Positions 12,061-20,395 of a stretch of DNA of 64,000 bases are shown piece by piece. The notes below the pieces were generated by a model, which ran no database searches, was not told the DNA's origin, and saw only the letters and a list, made by a program, of their open reading frames with translations. The DNA comes from Brevundimonas bullata (lineage in GTDB: Bacteria > Pseudomonadota > Alphaproteobacteria > Caulobacterales > Caulobacteraceae): positions 186,001 through 250,000 of the forward strand of contig NZ_JACHLM010000001.1 in NCBI RefSeq assembly GCF_014207965.1, in the 5' to 3' direction. The translations under genes were made by a program, and so were the position numbers. Within the stretch, counting starts at the first letter, position 1. Every line of letters starts with the position of its first letter.

Positions 12061-13578
12061 TCATGCCGTTTTCAACGCCGCCCTGCGACGCGACAAGGCC
12101 GTCGCGGGCAGGTCAGCCTTCACCACCAAACCCTCTGCCAGCCACAGACGTTCCAACCGGCCGCCCAACTGGCCTTCGACCGACAGCGTCGACAGGGTGG
12201 TGCCAAATCCGGCGCGCGTCGGCGCGCCCGTCACCGGCGGTCCGCCGTGCTCGCGCCAGACCAGGATAAATCGATCATCCGCCTTGCGCGTCTCCAGCGT
12301 CACCCAGCCGTCAGGCTCAGACAGGGCGCCGTATTTGGCGGCGTTGGTCGCCATCTCATGAAACAGCAGGGCTACCGAGGTCGCCGCCTGGTCGTCGAAC
12401 ACGGCATCGTCGCCGCTCAGCAGCACGCGGGGCGTGCCCTGAACCCCGGTGTAGGGCCGGAACATCGCCTCAAGAAAGGCGTGCAAGGTCATGGCGCCCA
12501 CGCTGGGAGCGGAGACCTCCGTATGCGGCCGCACGAACTCATGCGCCCGGGCCAGGGCGTTGATGCGCGTCCGTAGCGACTGCGAAAAAGCCTTGGCTTC
12601 CGGATGCTGCCGCGCCGACAGAGCGACCAGGGCGGAGACCACGGCGAATATGTTCTTGATCCGGTGGCTCAGCTCCTGGCTGACCAGTTCCTTGCCGCGC
12701 TCGATCTGCTTCAGGTCGTCGATGTCGGTGCAGGTCCCGAACCAGCGCACGATCTCGCCCTCGTCGTCCCGGATCGCCGTCGCCCGTCCCAGGGTCCAGC
12801 GATAGAGGCCGTCGTGGCGACGCAGCCGGTATTCGATCTCATAGGGCTCGCCGGTGGCGAGGGACTCGCGCCAGACATCCCAGGCGCGTTCCCGATCCTC
12901 GGGATGAAACAGGTCGCTCCAAGCCGCCCCGTCGGTCGATCCCGGCGTCGTCCCGGTGAACTCGTGCCAGCGCGCGTTGAAGTAGTCGTGAAAGCCGTCG
13001 GGGCGCGTGGACCAGACCATCTGCGGCATGGAATCGGCCAGGGCGTCGAACCGGGCGTTGCCCGCCCGCTCGCGGGCCAGGCCTCGGCGCAGATCCAGCA
13101 GGGTCATGACCTGATTGGCCATCACCTCCAGGGCCCGCAATTGCACGGGCGTCAGGCCCTCGGGACGCGGGACCACATCCAGGACGCACAGCGTGCCCAG
13201 GGGCGCGCCATCGTCGCTCTTCAACAGCACGCCGGCATAGAAGCGAAAGCCCCCCTCGGCTGTAACCAGCGGATTGCAAGCGAACCGCGCATCCTCGCGC
13301 GCGTCGGGCACCACCAGCCGGTCGGCTTCCAGCAGGGCGTGGCGGCAGAAGGAGGTTTCCAGCGGCGTCTCGCGCACGCCCAGCCCGACCTCGGCCTTGA
13401 ACCACTGCCGCTCGGCGTCGATCAGATTGACCACGGCCACCGGGGTTTCGCACAGGCTGGCGGCCAGCTCGACGATGTCGTCAAAGGCCGGCTCGCGATC
13501 TGTGTCGAGAATGCCCGTCGCCCGCAACGCCTTCAGGCGGTCCGCTTCGGTCCATGTAGAGGTGCTGGCGTCGGTCAA
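12061..13578 (-). CDS. HWE-type sensor histidine kinase (GAF-PAS)
   Basis: A 505-residue soluble kinase. A GAF domain spans residues about 25-165 ('ETPVAVVNLIDAERQWFKA' and 'SFCRHALL' are typical). A PAS/PAC domain spans about 178-295 ('MVWSTRPDGFHDYFNARW', 'IVRWFGTCTDIDDLK'). The phosphoacceptor box has His305 in 'ELSHRIKNIFAVV'. The ATPase has 'LLFHEMATNAAKYGALS' and ends with 'GFGTTLSTLSVEGQLGG'. The HRxKN box and this ATPase form define the HWE/HisKA_2 class, often linked to light or general stress signalling. There is no membrane segment. The only long start is TTG at 13578. Confidence 0.9.
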   Translation of the reverse strand: MTDASTSTWTEADRLKALRATGILDTDREPAFDDIVELAASLCETPVAVVNLIDAERQWFKAEVGLGVRETPLETSFCRHALLEADRLVVPDAREDARFACNPLVTAEGGFRFYAGVLLKSDDGAPLGTLCVLDVVPRPEGLTPVQLRALEVMANQVMTLLDLRRGLARERAGNARFDALADSMPQMVWSTRPDGFHDYFNARWHEFTGTTPGSTDGAAWSDLFHPEDRERAWDVWRESLATGEPYEIEYRLRRHDGLYRWTLGRATAIRDDEGEIVRWFGTCTDIDDLKQIERGKELVSQELSHRIKNIFAVVSALVALSARQHPEAKAFSQSLRTRINALARAHEFVRPHTEVSAPSVGAMTLHAFLEAMFRPYTGVQGTPRVLLSGDDAVFDDQAATSVALLFHEMATNAAKYGALSEPDGWVTLETRKADDRFILVWREHGGPPVTGAPTRAGFGTTLSTLSVEGQLGGRLERLWLAEGLVVKADLPATALSRRRAALKTA

Positions 13579-13653
13579 GCGTTCAATCCGGAAAACCTCT
13601 CAGCGGGCCAGCAGAAATGCGTGAAGCGACAAGTCGTTGCAGTAACCCACGCC

Positions 13654-14847
13654 TCAAGCCGCCGGCTTGCCGACTTCCTCGACCGCCATCGCCGTGACGC
13701 CCGGCGGCGGCGCGACCGCGACGGTCGGCGCCTCATAGGCTTTCAGCCGCTCGTTGATGGCGGCGATCTCTTCCTTGCTGGCCTGACGACGACCGCCCAG
13801 GCTGGCGATGCCGACCACGCGGGTCTGGCCGTCAATCTCGACGGTGCGCAGTTGGCCCGGCGCGGCCCCGGCCAGGGCCTCCTCGACGCTGTCGGCGGCG
13901 CTGGCCAGAAGAATGCGGGGCTGGGCGAAGCGGGCTTCGTCGATGACCGGCTCGCGGCCCGCCGATCTCTGGACGAAGGCGTTGCTTTCGCCGGGCGCGC
14001 CCTTCCAGCGATAGAAGATGTGCGCCCCGACCTGGGTGATCTTGGCCAGGGTCGGCGACCACCAGGGATGGACGTAGTCGGCATGATAATGGGTCGCCGT
14101 GCCCACGCGGGTCGCCACATGGCCGGCCAGGGCGCGCTCGGCCACGCGGGCGGCGCGGGTCCAGGCCCAGGGGATGGGGGCGCGGCTCAGCGCCCCGTCG
14201 CAGGTGAAGCTGAACTGGCAGCCCGTGGTCCGCTCGGCCCCCTGATAGACGACGCCGCAGACGGTGTTCGGATAGTTGGGATCGCGGACCCGGTTCAGCA
14301 CCACCTGGGCCACGCCCTCCTGCCCCTCGGTCGGCTCCAGCGCCGCCTCGTAATAGACGGCCTGGGTCAGGCAGCGCAGGGCGCGCTTGCGGTCGGCCTC
14401 GGTGGCGGGACGCAGGTCGAAGGGCTTGGCGGGTTGCAGCGCCCCAAAGGCGTTGGGCATGGCCGCATTCAGCTGCTGGGCCGCAAGGCCCGAGACGCCC
14501 GTGTCCAGCGACGGCTTGCCGCCCAGGGTCAGGCTCTCCCACCCGGGGGTCAGATCGTAAAGCTCGGGCAGGTTCAGCGCCGGATCGAAGCGGCGCGCGA
14601 CGGCCAGCTGGCCGGGGTCGAGCCGCGCCATGATCAGCTTCAGCCCGCGCGGGGTCAGGTCGCCGCCGGTGGCGCGGGCCACGGCCTCGGCGGTGCGGTC
14701 CATGTCGGGCCGCACGCTGGAGCTGGCCGAAATGGCCAGGCCCATGACCGCCAGACTGACAGCCGCGACCATGGGCGCCGCGGCCAGGGCCTGACGTCCG
14801 GTCGTCTTCAGCTGCGGCAGTCGGCCTTTCAGCATCCAGCGTCCCAA
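13654..14847 (-). CDS. Cell wall hydrolase, SleB type (first paralogue)
   Basis: A 397-residue protein with an N-terminal membrane anchor (about residues 20-42). The SleB/Hydrolase_2 domain lies in the middle: 'CLTQAVYYEAALEPTEGQEG' with the catalytic Glu, then 'AQVVLNRVRDPNYPNTVCGVVY' and 'GCQFSFTCDG', and the later 'THYHADYVHPWW'. This family cleaves peptidoglycan glycan strands. A C-terminal tail of about 110 residues is Ala/Val/Pro-rich and probably flexible. It lies upstream of the HWE kinase on the same strand (75-bp gap). A second paralogue is at 16884-17909. Confidence 0.9.
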   Translation of the reverse strand: MGRWMLKGRLPQLKTTGRQALAAAPMVAAVSLAVMGLAISASSSVRPDMDRTAEAVARATGGDLTPRGLKLIMARLDPGQLAVARRFDPALNLPELYDLTPGWESLTLGGKPSLDTGVSGLAAQQLNAAMPNAFGALQPAKPFDLRPATEADRKRALRCLTQAVYYEAALEPTEGQEGVAQVVLNRVRDPNYPNTVCGVVYQGAERTTGCQFSFTCDGALSRAPIPWAWTRAARVAERALAGHVATRVGTATHYHADYVHPWWSPTLAKITQVGAHIFYRWKGAPGESNAFVQRSAGREPVIDEARFAQPRILLASAADSVEEALAGAAPGQLRTVEIDGQTRVVGIASLGGRRQASKEEIAAINERLKAYEAPTVAVAPPPGVTAMAVEEVGKPAA

Positions 14848-14948
14848 TCGAGCGTCCCCTGTGCGGCGCTGGCGAGCGCCGGAGGGAGATCGGAGTGACC
14901 GCCCAATCCGGCGCTTTTCAGGCCCGAAGATTACCGTTCCGTCAGCGC

Positions 14949-15428
14949 CTAGCGGTCGCCGAGGCTGGAACGCAGCATCCAGGCGGCCTTTTCATGGGCG
15001 GCCAGACGCTGGGTCATCAGATCGACGCTGGCCTCGTCGCCCACCTTGTCGGCGGCGTCCAGGGCGGCGCGGGCCGTGGCGATCAGCACGCCGTGGTCCT
15101 TGATCAGTTCCTTGAGCATGGCGCTGGCGTCCTTTTCAGGATCGCCGTCCTTGATCGAGGTCAGGTTGGCGAAGGCCGAGGCGCTTTGCGGCGCCAGTTC
15201 GCCCAGGGCGCGGATGCGCTCGGCGATATCGTCCAGCGCGGTCCAGATTTCTGTGTATTGCTGCTCCAGCAGTTTGTGCAGGCTGAAGAACTCCGGCCCG
15301 CGAACGTTCCAGTGATAGCCGTGCGTCTTCTGATAGACGGCGAAGCTGTCGGCCAGAACCTTGGACAACTCCTGCGCGACGTCGCCGCGTTCCTTGGGTT
15401 TCAGGCCGGTATCGATGGAAGCGGTCAT
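14949..15428 (-). CDS. dps: Dps family DNA-binding ferritin
   Basis: A 159-residue ferritin-like protein that stores iron oxidatively and protects DNA. The ferroxidase ligands are visible in 'HGYHWNVRGPEFFSLHKLLEQQY' and 'DDIAERIRALG', the standard Dps signature in which His and the D-x-x-x-E pair come from neighbouring subunits. The start at 15428 ('MTASIDTG') was chosen because family members begin there. The gap upstream (15429-15722) holds its promoter and a palindromic repeat. Confidence 0.93.
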   Translation of the reverse strand: MTASIDTGLKPKERGDVAQELSKVLADSFAVYQKTHGYHWNVRGPEFFSLHKLLEQQYTEIWTALDDIAERIRALGELAPQSASAFANLTSIKDGDPEKDASAMLKELIKDHGVLIATARAALDAADKVGDEASVDLMTQRLAAHEKAAWMLRSSLGDR

Positions 15429-15568
15429 GTCTGCTCCTGCTGCGTGACGAAAGAAGGATCCAGCTCTGCAGTTAGGCCTTTTCGCGCGCTCGCCAAGGGG
15501 CGGCGCAGACCTGCGCACGTGAATCTTCTCTGTCTAACGCTGAAGTCGTGGGGGCGTTGCAGGAACGT

Positions 15569-15709
15569 CCTTCTCCCCTTGCGGGAGAAGATGGACGGCG
15601 AAGCCGGACGGATGAGCGGTTTTGCGAGGTTCAACTCGCCGTCTTCATCCGCCCAGGAACACGCCTCATCCGGCCCTGACGGGCCACCTTCTCCCACAAG
15701 GGAGAAGGG
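15569..15709. repeat. Palindromic intergenic repeat, 'CCTTCTCCC' type
   Basis: The left end reads CCTTCTCCCCTTGCGGGAGA and the right end CCTTCTCCCACAAGGGAGAA, each a small hairpin. Inside is 'CCGGACGGATGAG' facing 'CCTCATCCGGCCCTGACGGG'. The same family occurs at 53017-53186. Confidence 0.75.
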
Positions 15710-15722
15710 CCGTTAGAAGGTT

Positions 15723-16085
15723 TTAGCGCTGACGCGACTTGCGCGCCGCATAGCGGGCGTCGCGAGCAGCCTTCTGCTCTTCCTTGGTCAGCTGCTTGCG
15801 CTCCTTGCGGGCGGCGCGCTTGGCGGCGTCGACTTCTTCCTGGGCATCGTTTTCAGCGGCGATGCGAGCCGCTTCCTTCTCGGCCTTTTCGCGACGCAGT
15901 TCAGCCTTCTCCAGCTCGAACTGTTGGCGCTGAGCCTCTTTCTCGGCGGCGCGCTTGGCCGCGAGCTTTTCGAACTCGGGATCCTGGACCGTCGGCTTGG
16001 GCTTGAACTTGGCCAGCAGAGCCTTCTTGGCTTCCTGCTGCGTGGTGATGCGGTCGTTGAAGCCGGTTTGTTTAAGGTCTCGCAT
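15723..16085 (-). CDS. DUF6481 family protein
   Basis: A 120-residue, highly charged protein. It starts 'RDLKQTGFNDRITTQQEAKK', the usual opening of DUF6481, and continues as a long Lys/Glu/Ala-rich helix (residues about 40-110) predicted as a coiled coil. Members are common in Caulobacterales and sphingomonads; the function is unknown. The 235 bases upstream (16086-16320) show no gene. Confidence 0.75.
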   Translation of the reverse strand: MRDLKQTGFNDRITTQQEAKKALLAKFKPKPTVQDPEFEKLAAKRAAEKEAQRQQFELEKAELRREKAEKEAARIAAENDAQEEVDAAKRAARKERKQLTKEEQKAARDARYAARKSRQR

Positions 16086-16320
16086 GCGTAGAGGCGGTCT
16101 TCCTTGGAATCTGATGAGGGGCGACGCCGATCAGTGGCGGCCCGGCAGGCGTGCGGATGCGCGAACGGCCCGGCGCGCTGCCAAAGCGGAATCCAGAGCA
16201 AAAATCAAGCTCTGCCGCCGTTTCAGGGCCTCAAACACGCAATTTAGGGCCGAAATCGCGTCCAGGGAGGCAAATGGGCGCTCGCAGCCTCGCAAGCAAG
16301 CGAGGCCGCGAGCCGCCTGA

Positions 16321-16518
16321 TCAGTGGGGCTTGTCGATATGGCCGACGGCGGCGCCGGCCGCGCCGCCGACCGCCGCGCCGACCGGCCCGGCCACCACGG
16401 CGCCGGCGATGGCGCCGGTCGCGGCCTTCTGCTCGATCGTATGGCCGCAGGCGGAAAGGGCCACGGCGGAGACTCCCAAAGCGAGAAGGGCGGCGGCGCG
16501 GATCGGGAAGCGGGTCAT
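16321..16518 (-). CDS. Small glycine-zipper lipoprotein
   Basis: A 65-residue lipoprotein. A signal peptide ends in the lipobox 'LSAC' (Cys at residue 24). The rest is a glycine-zipper 'GAIAGAVVAGPVGAAVGGAAG' that would insert in or pack against a membrane. The ATG at 16518 is preceded by a good AAGGAG site. Similar short lipoproteins are annotated as YMGG-like or 17-kDa antigen-like outer-membrane proteins. Confidence 0.8.
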   Translation of the reverse strand: MTRFPIRAAALLALGVSAVALSACGHTIEQKAATGAIAGAVVAGPVGAAVGGAAGAAVGHIDKPH

Positions 16519-16883
16519 CAGGCGGAGAACTCCTTGAAATGGTTGAGCTTGCAACGCCGTCACAGACAGAAGGTTCCCGTCTCAGGCGAGCGCACGACAG
16601 GCAAGTAAAGCGACGCCTTCGAATAGGGTTTCCGGCGAAAATGTCCCCGGACCGAAATCATCACGACGTAATCGAATACAGATTCCATGAGATGTTCTGA
16701 AGCAATGACACAACGTCCTCACAGATCGTCGAAACCCCTGCTTTAGGGGCGCGACGAATTGCTGCGACGCAACGATATCTGGCGAATCAACCACATTGAG
16801 GTCATAAACGAGTGGCTTAAGGCCCGCCTTCCGGAGGTCGGCCGTTCGTCGATCTCTGGTCCGGAGCCAGTTCGCGACGCGTC
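16519..16883. other. Gene-free divergent promoter region
   Basis: 365 bp between the minus-strand lipoprotein and the plus-strand SleB hydrolase. Two GANTC sites (GATTC 16681-16685, GAATC 16784-16788), the target of the cell-cycle methylase CcrM in Caulobacterales, are present. Nothing else was recognised, and GANTC sites alone do not prove cell-cycle control. Confidence 0.5.
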
Positions 16884-17909
16884 ATGTCGCCTGGGTTCGT
16901 TGAGTACAGGGGCGGCATCCTCGCCCTGCTGAACAGGACTACGCCTTTGAGTTTCTCTTCGCAGACGCGTGCGCTGATGCACGCCGCCCAATCTGTTCGC
17001 CTGCGCCCCAAGACGGCGGCTGCGGCGTTCGGCGGCGTTGTCAGCCTCGCCGTCGGTGGAGCCTATCTGGGCGGCGTCGCCGCCCAGGCTTCAACCGTTC
17101 GCGCCCAAGCTGAACGCCTGCAAGGCGCCGGCTCCGAGGGCTATACCCAGGAAGCCATGGCCGCCGCGGCCGGCGGCCTGGACGCCAGCGCCCTGGCCAT
17201 CGCTGATCGTCACGATCCCTATTCCGTCGCCGGCGCCGCCCAGCGCGATCGCCAGGCGGAACTGCTGACCGCCCGCCTGGAAGACAGCCAGAACGGTCTG
17301 CGTCGCGCCAACCTGACCAACCCGGCGGCCAAGCCCTTCAATCTGGGCAGCACCCTGGATCAGTCGCGCGACCTCGATTGCCTGACCAAGGCCGCCTATT
17401 ATGAAGCCCGCGGCGAAGGCGTGGACGGCATGAAGGCCGTGGCCCAGGTGGTTCTGAACCGCGCCCGCCACTCCGCCTTCCCCAACACCGTCTGCGCCGT
17501 GGTCTTCCAGGGTTCGAACCGCAGCACCGGCTGCCAGTTCAGCTTCACCTGCAACGGCGCCATGCGCGGCGCGGTCAACCGCACCGCCTGGAACCGCGCC
17601 CGCGACGTGGCCTCCAAGGCCCTCTCTGGTCAGGTCTATGCCCCCGTCGGCAACGCCACCCACTTCCACACCACCGGCGTCTCGCCCAGCTGGCGCAACA
17701 GCCTGGTCAAGGTCGGTCAGGTCGGCGACCATCTGTTCTACCGCTTTGGCGGTCGCTCGGGCTCCAGCGACTCCTTCCGCTATACGCCGCGTCCTTCGAC
17801 CGCTCCGGATGCGCCGCGCCTGATCCAGGCCAGCCTCAAGACGACCGAAGCCGCCAGCGGCCCCGTGCCCTACAATCAGATCGCCTCGGAAACCGCCGTC
17901 GCCGGGTAA
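16884..17909 (+). CDS. Cell wall hydrolase, SleB type (second paralogue)
   Basis: 341 residues from the ATG at 16884; the true start may be TTG 16947 (AGGA site upstream) or ATG 16977. One membrane segment (about residues 46-68) is followed by a linker and a SleB domain: 'CLTKAAYYEARGEGVDGMKA' with the catalytic Glu, 'AQVVLNRARHSAFPNTVCAVV', 'GCQFSFTCNG' and 'THFHTTGVSPSW'. The domain is clearly related to the one at 13654-14847 ('YYEA', 'AQVVLNR', 'GCQFSFTC' shared). It probably cuts peptidoglycan from the periplasmic side. It is transcribed on the opposite strand from its paralogue, about 2 kb away. Confidence 0.88.
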   Translation: MSPGFVEYRGGILALLNRTTPLSFSSQTRALMHAAQSVRLRPKTAAAAFGGVVSLAVGGAYLGGVAAQASTVRAQAERLQGAGSEGYTQEAMAAAAGGLDASALAIADRHDPYSVAGAAQRDRQAELLTARLEDSQNGLRRANLTNPAAKPFNLGSTLDQSRDLDCLTKAAYYEARGEGVDGMKAVAQVVLNRARHSAFPNTVCAVVFQGSNRSTGCQFSFTCNGAMRGAVNRTAWNRARDVASKALSGQVYAPVGNATHFHTTGVSPSWRNSLVKVGQVGDHLFYRFGGRSGSSDSFRYTPRPSTAPDAPRLIQASLKTTEAASGPVPYNQIASETAVAG

Positions 17910-17942
17910 TTCCCCGACGGCGGCCTGACCGGGGACTGCCGT

Positions 17943-18152
17943 TCAGCGGTCCTGCGTCTTCCACTGCGGCGTCATGTTCTGCTTCAGGTTGCCGAACCGG
18001 CCCTGCTGGCCCGTGTTGACGTCCGCATCTCCCGGCTGGCCCGACTGGGCCCCGGTCGCCAGATCGCGCCGGTCAGCCATGTCCTGAACGGACCGCGCGC
18101 CGTGATCGGCGAAGCTGCGCTGCTCCTTGGGCACAGACGGTGATTTGGTCAT
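17943..18152 (-). CDS. Small hydrophilic conserved hypothetical protein
   Basis: A 69-residue protein with no hydrophobic segment, rich in Gln, Asp, Gly and Arg. Its pattern 'VPKEQRSFADHGARSVQDMADRR…TGAQSGQPGDADVNTGQQGRFGN…QWKTQDR' resembles short uncharacterised proteins that I associate with alphaproteobacteria, probably disordered. A GGAG site precedes the ATG. Function unknown. Confidence 0.7.
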   Translation of the reverse strand: MTKSPSVPKEQRSFADHGARSVQDMADRRDLATGAQSGQPGDADVNTGQQGRFGNLKQNMTPQWKTQDR

Positions 18153-18259
18153 AGCGGGCTCCTTTCACCGAAACGAAACGAGCCGGGGCGCAAGGATGTT
18201 CCCGGCCCGCTTCTTGCTGCGGCCCCCACCGAACGCCCCGACGTCCCGGAAGCCGCCGC

Positions 18260-19423
18260 ATGACCCTGACCTCCGCCGCCCCCTCCACTGCTTCGAAAAC
18301 CCGCGGCGGCGCGCTCGATGCCCTGAGATTCGTCGCCGCCCTGTTCGTGGTGGTGTTCCATTTCGGGGACTCAGCGCCGGTCTCCCTGCAAACGATGCAT
18401 GGCTTTCTGGGACGCGGCTATCTGGCCACCGACTTCTTCCTGATCCTGTCAGGCTTCGTTTTGGCCAAGGCCTATGGCGCGGGCGTCGCCAGCGGCAAGG
18501 TGTCCCTGGCCCGCTTCTGGTTGAAGCGGCTGGCGCGCTGTTACCCGACCCACATCATCACCCTGGCCATGCTGGTCGTCATGGTCCTGGCCGCCGGGGC
18601 CCTGGGGATGCAGGCGTCCAATGAAGGCCGCTTTGACCTGGCCGGCCTGCCCGCCCAGATCCTGCTGCTGCACGCCTTCGGGCTGGGCGGCGGTCACTGG
18701 AACATCCCCAGCTGGACCATCTCGACCCTGCTGATCTGCTACGCCTTCTTCCCCATGCTGTGGCGCGCCATGCTGAGGATCAACAGCGTCTGGATCAGCC
18801 TGGGCCTGGCGGTCGCCATCATCGTCGGCTCCAACGCCCTCAGCCTGGCCCTGCTGGGCGAGCAGCAGTTCAGCCTGCCCTTCCAGTGGTGCATGTTCCG
18901 CGCCGCGCCGCTCTTCCTGGTCGGACTGGCCCTGGCGCGCGCGGTTCAGACGGGGCGCTGGGCCGCCGGTTCGGCGCGGATCGTCGGCTTTGGCGGCGGG
19001 GCCCTCCTGCTGGCCAACGCCTGGCTGGTCGGGCCGGACCTGGTCAACGTCCTGGCGATCTGCGCCGTCATCATCGGCTGCGGCGCCTCGCCGGTGACCA
19101 AGCCCATCCCCGGCGCCGAATGGGGCGCCAAGGTCAGCTTTTGTCTCTTCATGGTCCACACCATCACCGGGGCCATCTGGTTCGACGTGGTCGAGCCCCT
19201 GGCCGCCCGCCTGCATCCGGCGATCGAGAGCGTGGCCTGGGAGGCCTGGGCCATGTGGTTCGGCGCCCTGGTCTTCACCCTGATCGCCTCGGACCTCTAT
19301 AACCGCTTCATCGACGAGCCGATCCAGCAATGGATCGGCCGCAAGTGGTTCGCCCGCCCCGTCAGCGCCTCAGACGTCAGCGTGCGTCCAGACCCACGTC
19401 CAGCTGCGGAACAGAGTGTGTAA
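18260..19423 (+). CDS. Acyltransferase family 3 membrane protein
   Basis: A 387-residue integral membrane acyltransferase (Acyl_transf_3/OafA type) that moves acetyl or other acyl groups onto extracellular sugars. The opening 'GGALDALRFVAALFVVVFHF' with the catalytic-type His, then 'FFLILSGFVLAKAYG' and an R-x10-R region ('RFWLKRLARCYPTH'), are the family signatures, followed by about ten helices. The 3' end overlaps the converging nadC by 47 bases. The acceptor is unknown and there are no polysaccharide genes nearby. Confidence 0.9.
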   Translation: MTLTSAAPSTASKTRGGALDALRFVAALFVVVFHFGDSAPVSLQTMHGFLGRGYLATDFFLILSGFVLAKAYGAGVASGKVSLARFWLKRLARCYPTHIITLAMLVVMVLAAGALGMQASNEGRFDLAGLPAQILLLHAFGLGGGHWNIPSWTISTLLICYAFFPMLWRAMLRINSVWISLGLAVAIIVGSNALSLALLGEQQFSLPFQWCMFRAAPLFLVGLALARAVQTGRWAAGSARIVGFGGGALLLANAWLVGPDLVNVLAICAVIIGCGASPVTKPIPGAEWGAKVSFCLFMVHTITGAIWFDVVEPLAARLHPAIESVAWEAWAMWFGALVFTLIASDLYNRFIDEPIQQWIGRKWFARPVSASDVSVRPDPRPAAEQSV

Positions 19424-20234
19424 GGGCGCCGACCGAGATCACGTCCACCCCGGTCGCGGCGATCCCGGCCACGGTGTTCAGATTGACCCCACCTGAGGCC
19501 TCCAGCGCCACCGGACCAAAGGCGCTGGCCTTCGCCCGACGCACGGCCTCTTCCAGATCGGCCAGGCTGAAATTATCCAGCATGATGACGTCGGGACGCT
19601 CGGGCAGGACCTCGTCCAGCTGATCCAGACCGTCGACCTCGACCTCGACCTTCATCAGGTGGGGCGCAAAGGCCTTGGCGCGGCGCACCGCCTCGCCCGC
19701 CCCGCCGCAGACGGCGACGTGGTTGTCCTTGATCAGGATGGCGTCATCCAGACCGAAGCGGTGGTTCAACCCGCCGCCGCAGGCCACCGCATGCTTCTCC
19801 AGCGCGCGCAGGCCGGGCGTGGTCTTGCGGGTGTCGGCGATGCGGGCGCTGGTTCCCGCCACGGCCTGGACATAGGTCCGCGTCAGGGAAGCGATGCCGC
19901 ACATCCGGCCGAGCAGGTTCAGCGCCGTCCGTTCCGCCGCCAGCAGGGCGCGGGCGTTGGCCTCGACCTCGACCAGAACGGTCCCGGCCTCGAAGGCCTC
20001 GCCGTCGGCGACCTTCACCTTGACCTTGGCCTGAGGGTCCATGGCGTGGACCGCGATCCGCACCACGGCGCCGCCGGCCATCACGCCCGCCTGACGCGCG
20101 GCGAAGACGGCGTTCATCCGCGCGTCCTCGGGAATGCAGGCCTGGGCCGTCACGTCGCCGGTGCGGCCGAGGTCCTCTGCCAGAGCCATCCGCACGACAG
20201 GTTCGATCAACAGGTCCGGCAGGGTACGGGTCAT
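19377..20234 (-). CDS. nadC: Nicotinate-nucleotide pyrophosphorylase (quinolinate phosphoribosyltransferase)
   Basis: A 285-residue enzyme making nicotinate mononucleotide from quinolinate and PRPP, the third step of de novo NAD synthesis. Active-site signatures include 'RTALNLLGRMCGIASLT', 'IADTRKTTPGLRALEKHAV' with the Arg/Lys binding quinolinate, 'DAILIKDNH', and the TIM-barrel end 'LEASGGVNLNTVAGIAATGVDVISVG'. It lies downstream of nadB, separated from it by a palindromic repeat. Confidence 0.97.
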   Translation of the reverse strand: MTRTLPDLLIEPVVRMALAEDLGRTGDVTAQACIPEDARMNAVFAARQAGVMAGGAVVRIAVHAMDPQAKVKVKVADGEAFEAGTVLVEVEANARALLAAERTALNLLGRMCGIASLTRTYVQAVAGTSARIADTRKTTPGLRALEKHAVACGGGLNHRFGLDDAILIKDNHVAVCGGAGEAVRRAKAFAPHLMKVEVEVDGLDQLDEVLPERPDVIMLDNFSLADLEEAVRRAKASAFGPVALEASGGVNLNTVAGIAATGVDVISVGALTHSVPQLDVGLDAR

Positions 20235-20247
20235 TCTTCTTCACCAA

Positions 20248-20395
20248 TCCTCCCCCGTCCCCGACGGGGGAGGGGGACCACGCGCAGCGTGGTGGAGGGG
20301 GCGGCGACATCCGCCCCGGTTTGTGTTTTCTCAGCGCTCAGAGACGGTTAGGCAAGAGCCCGGCTCCGCCCCCTCCACCGCTCCGCAGGGGAGGA
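20248..20395. repeat. Palindromic repeat overlapping the 3' end of nadB
   Basis: The ends are inverted copies (TCCTCCCC … GGGGAGGA), and inner arms match too (TGGAGGGGGCGG against GCCCCCTCCA). The nadB stop codon (20331-20333) lies inside it, so the last about 20 codons of nadB are element sequence. Confidence 0.75.

Noticed and set aside
12604..14898. A long plus-strand frame opposite the histidine kinase and SleB genes
   Set aside because: It reads through two well-supported minus-strand genes and encodes repetitive Gly/Arg/His-rich sequence without a family pattern.
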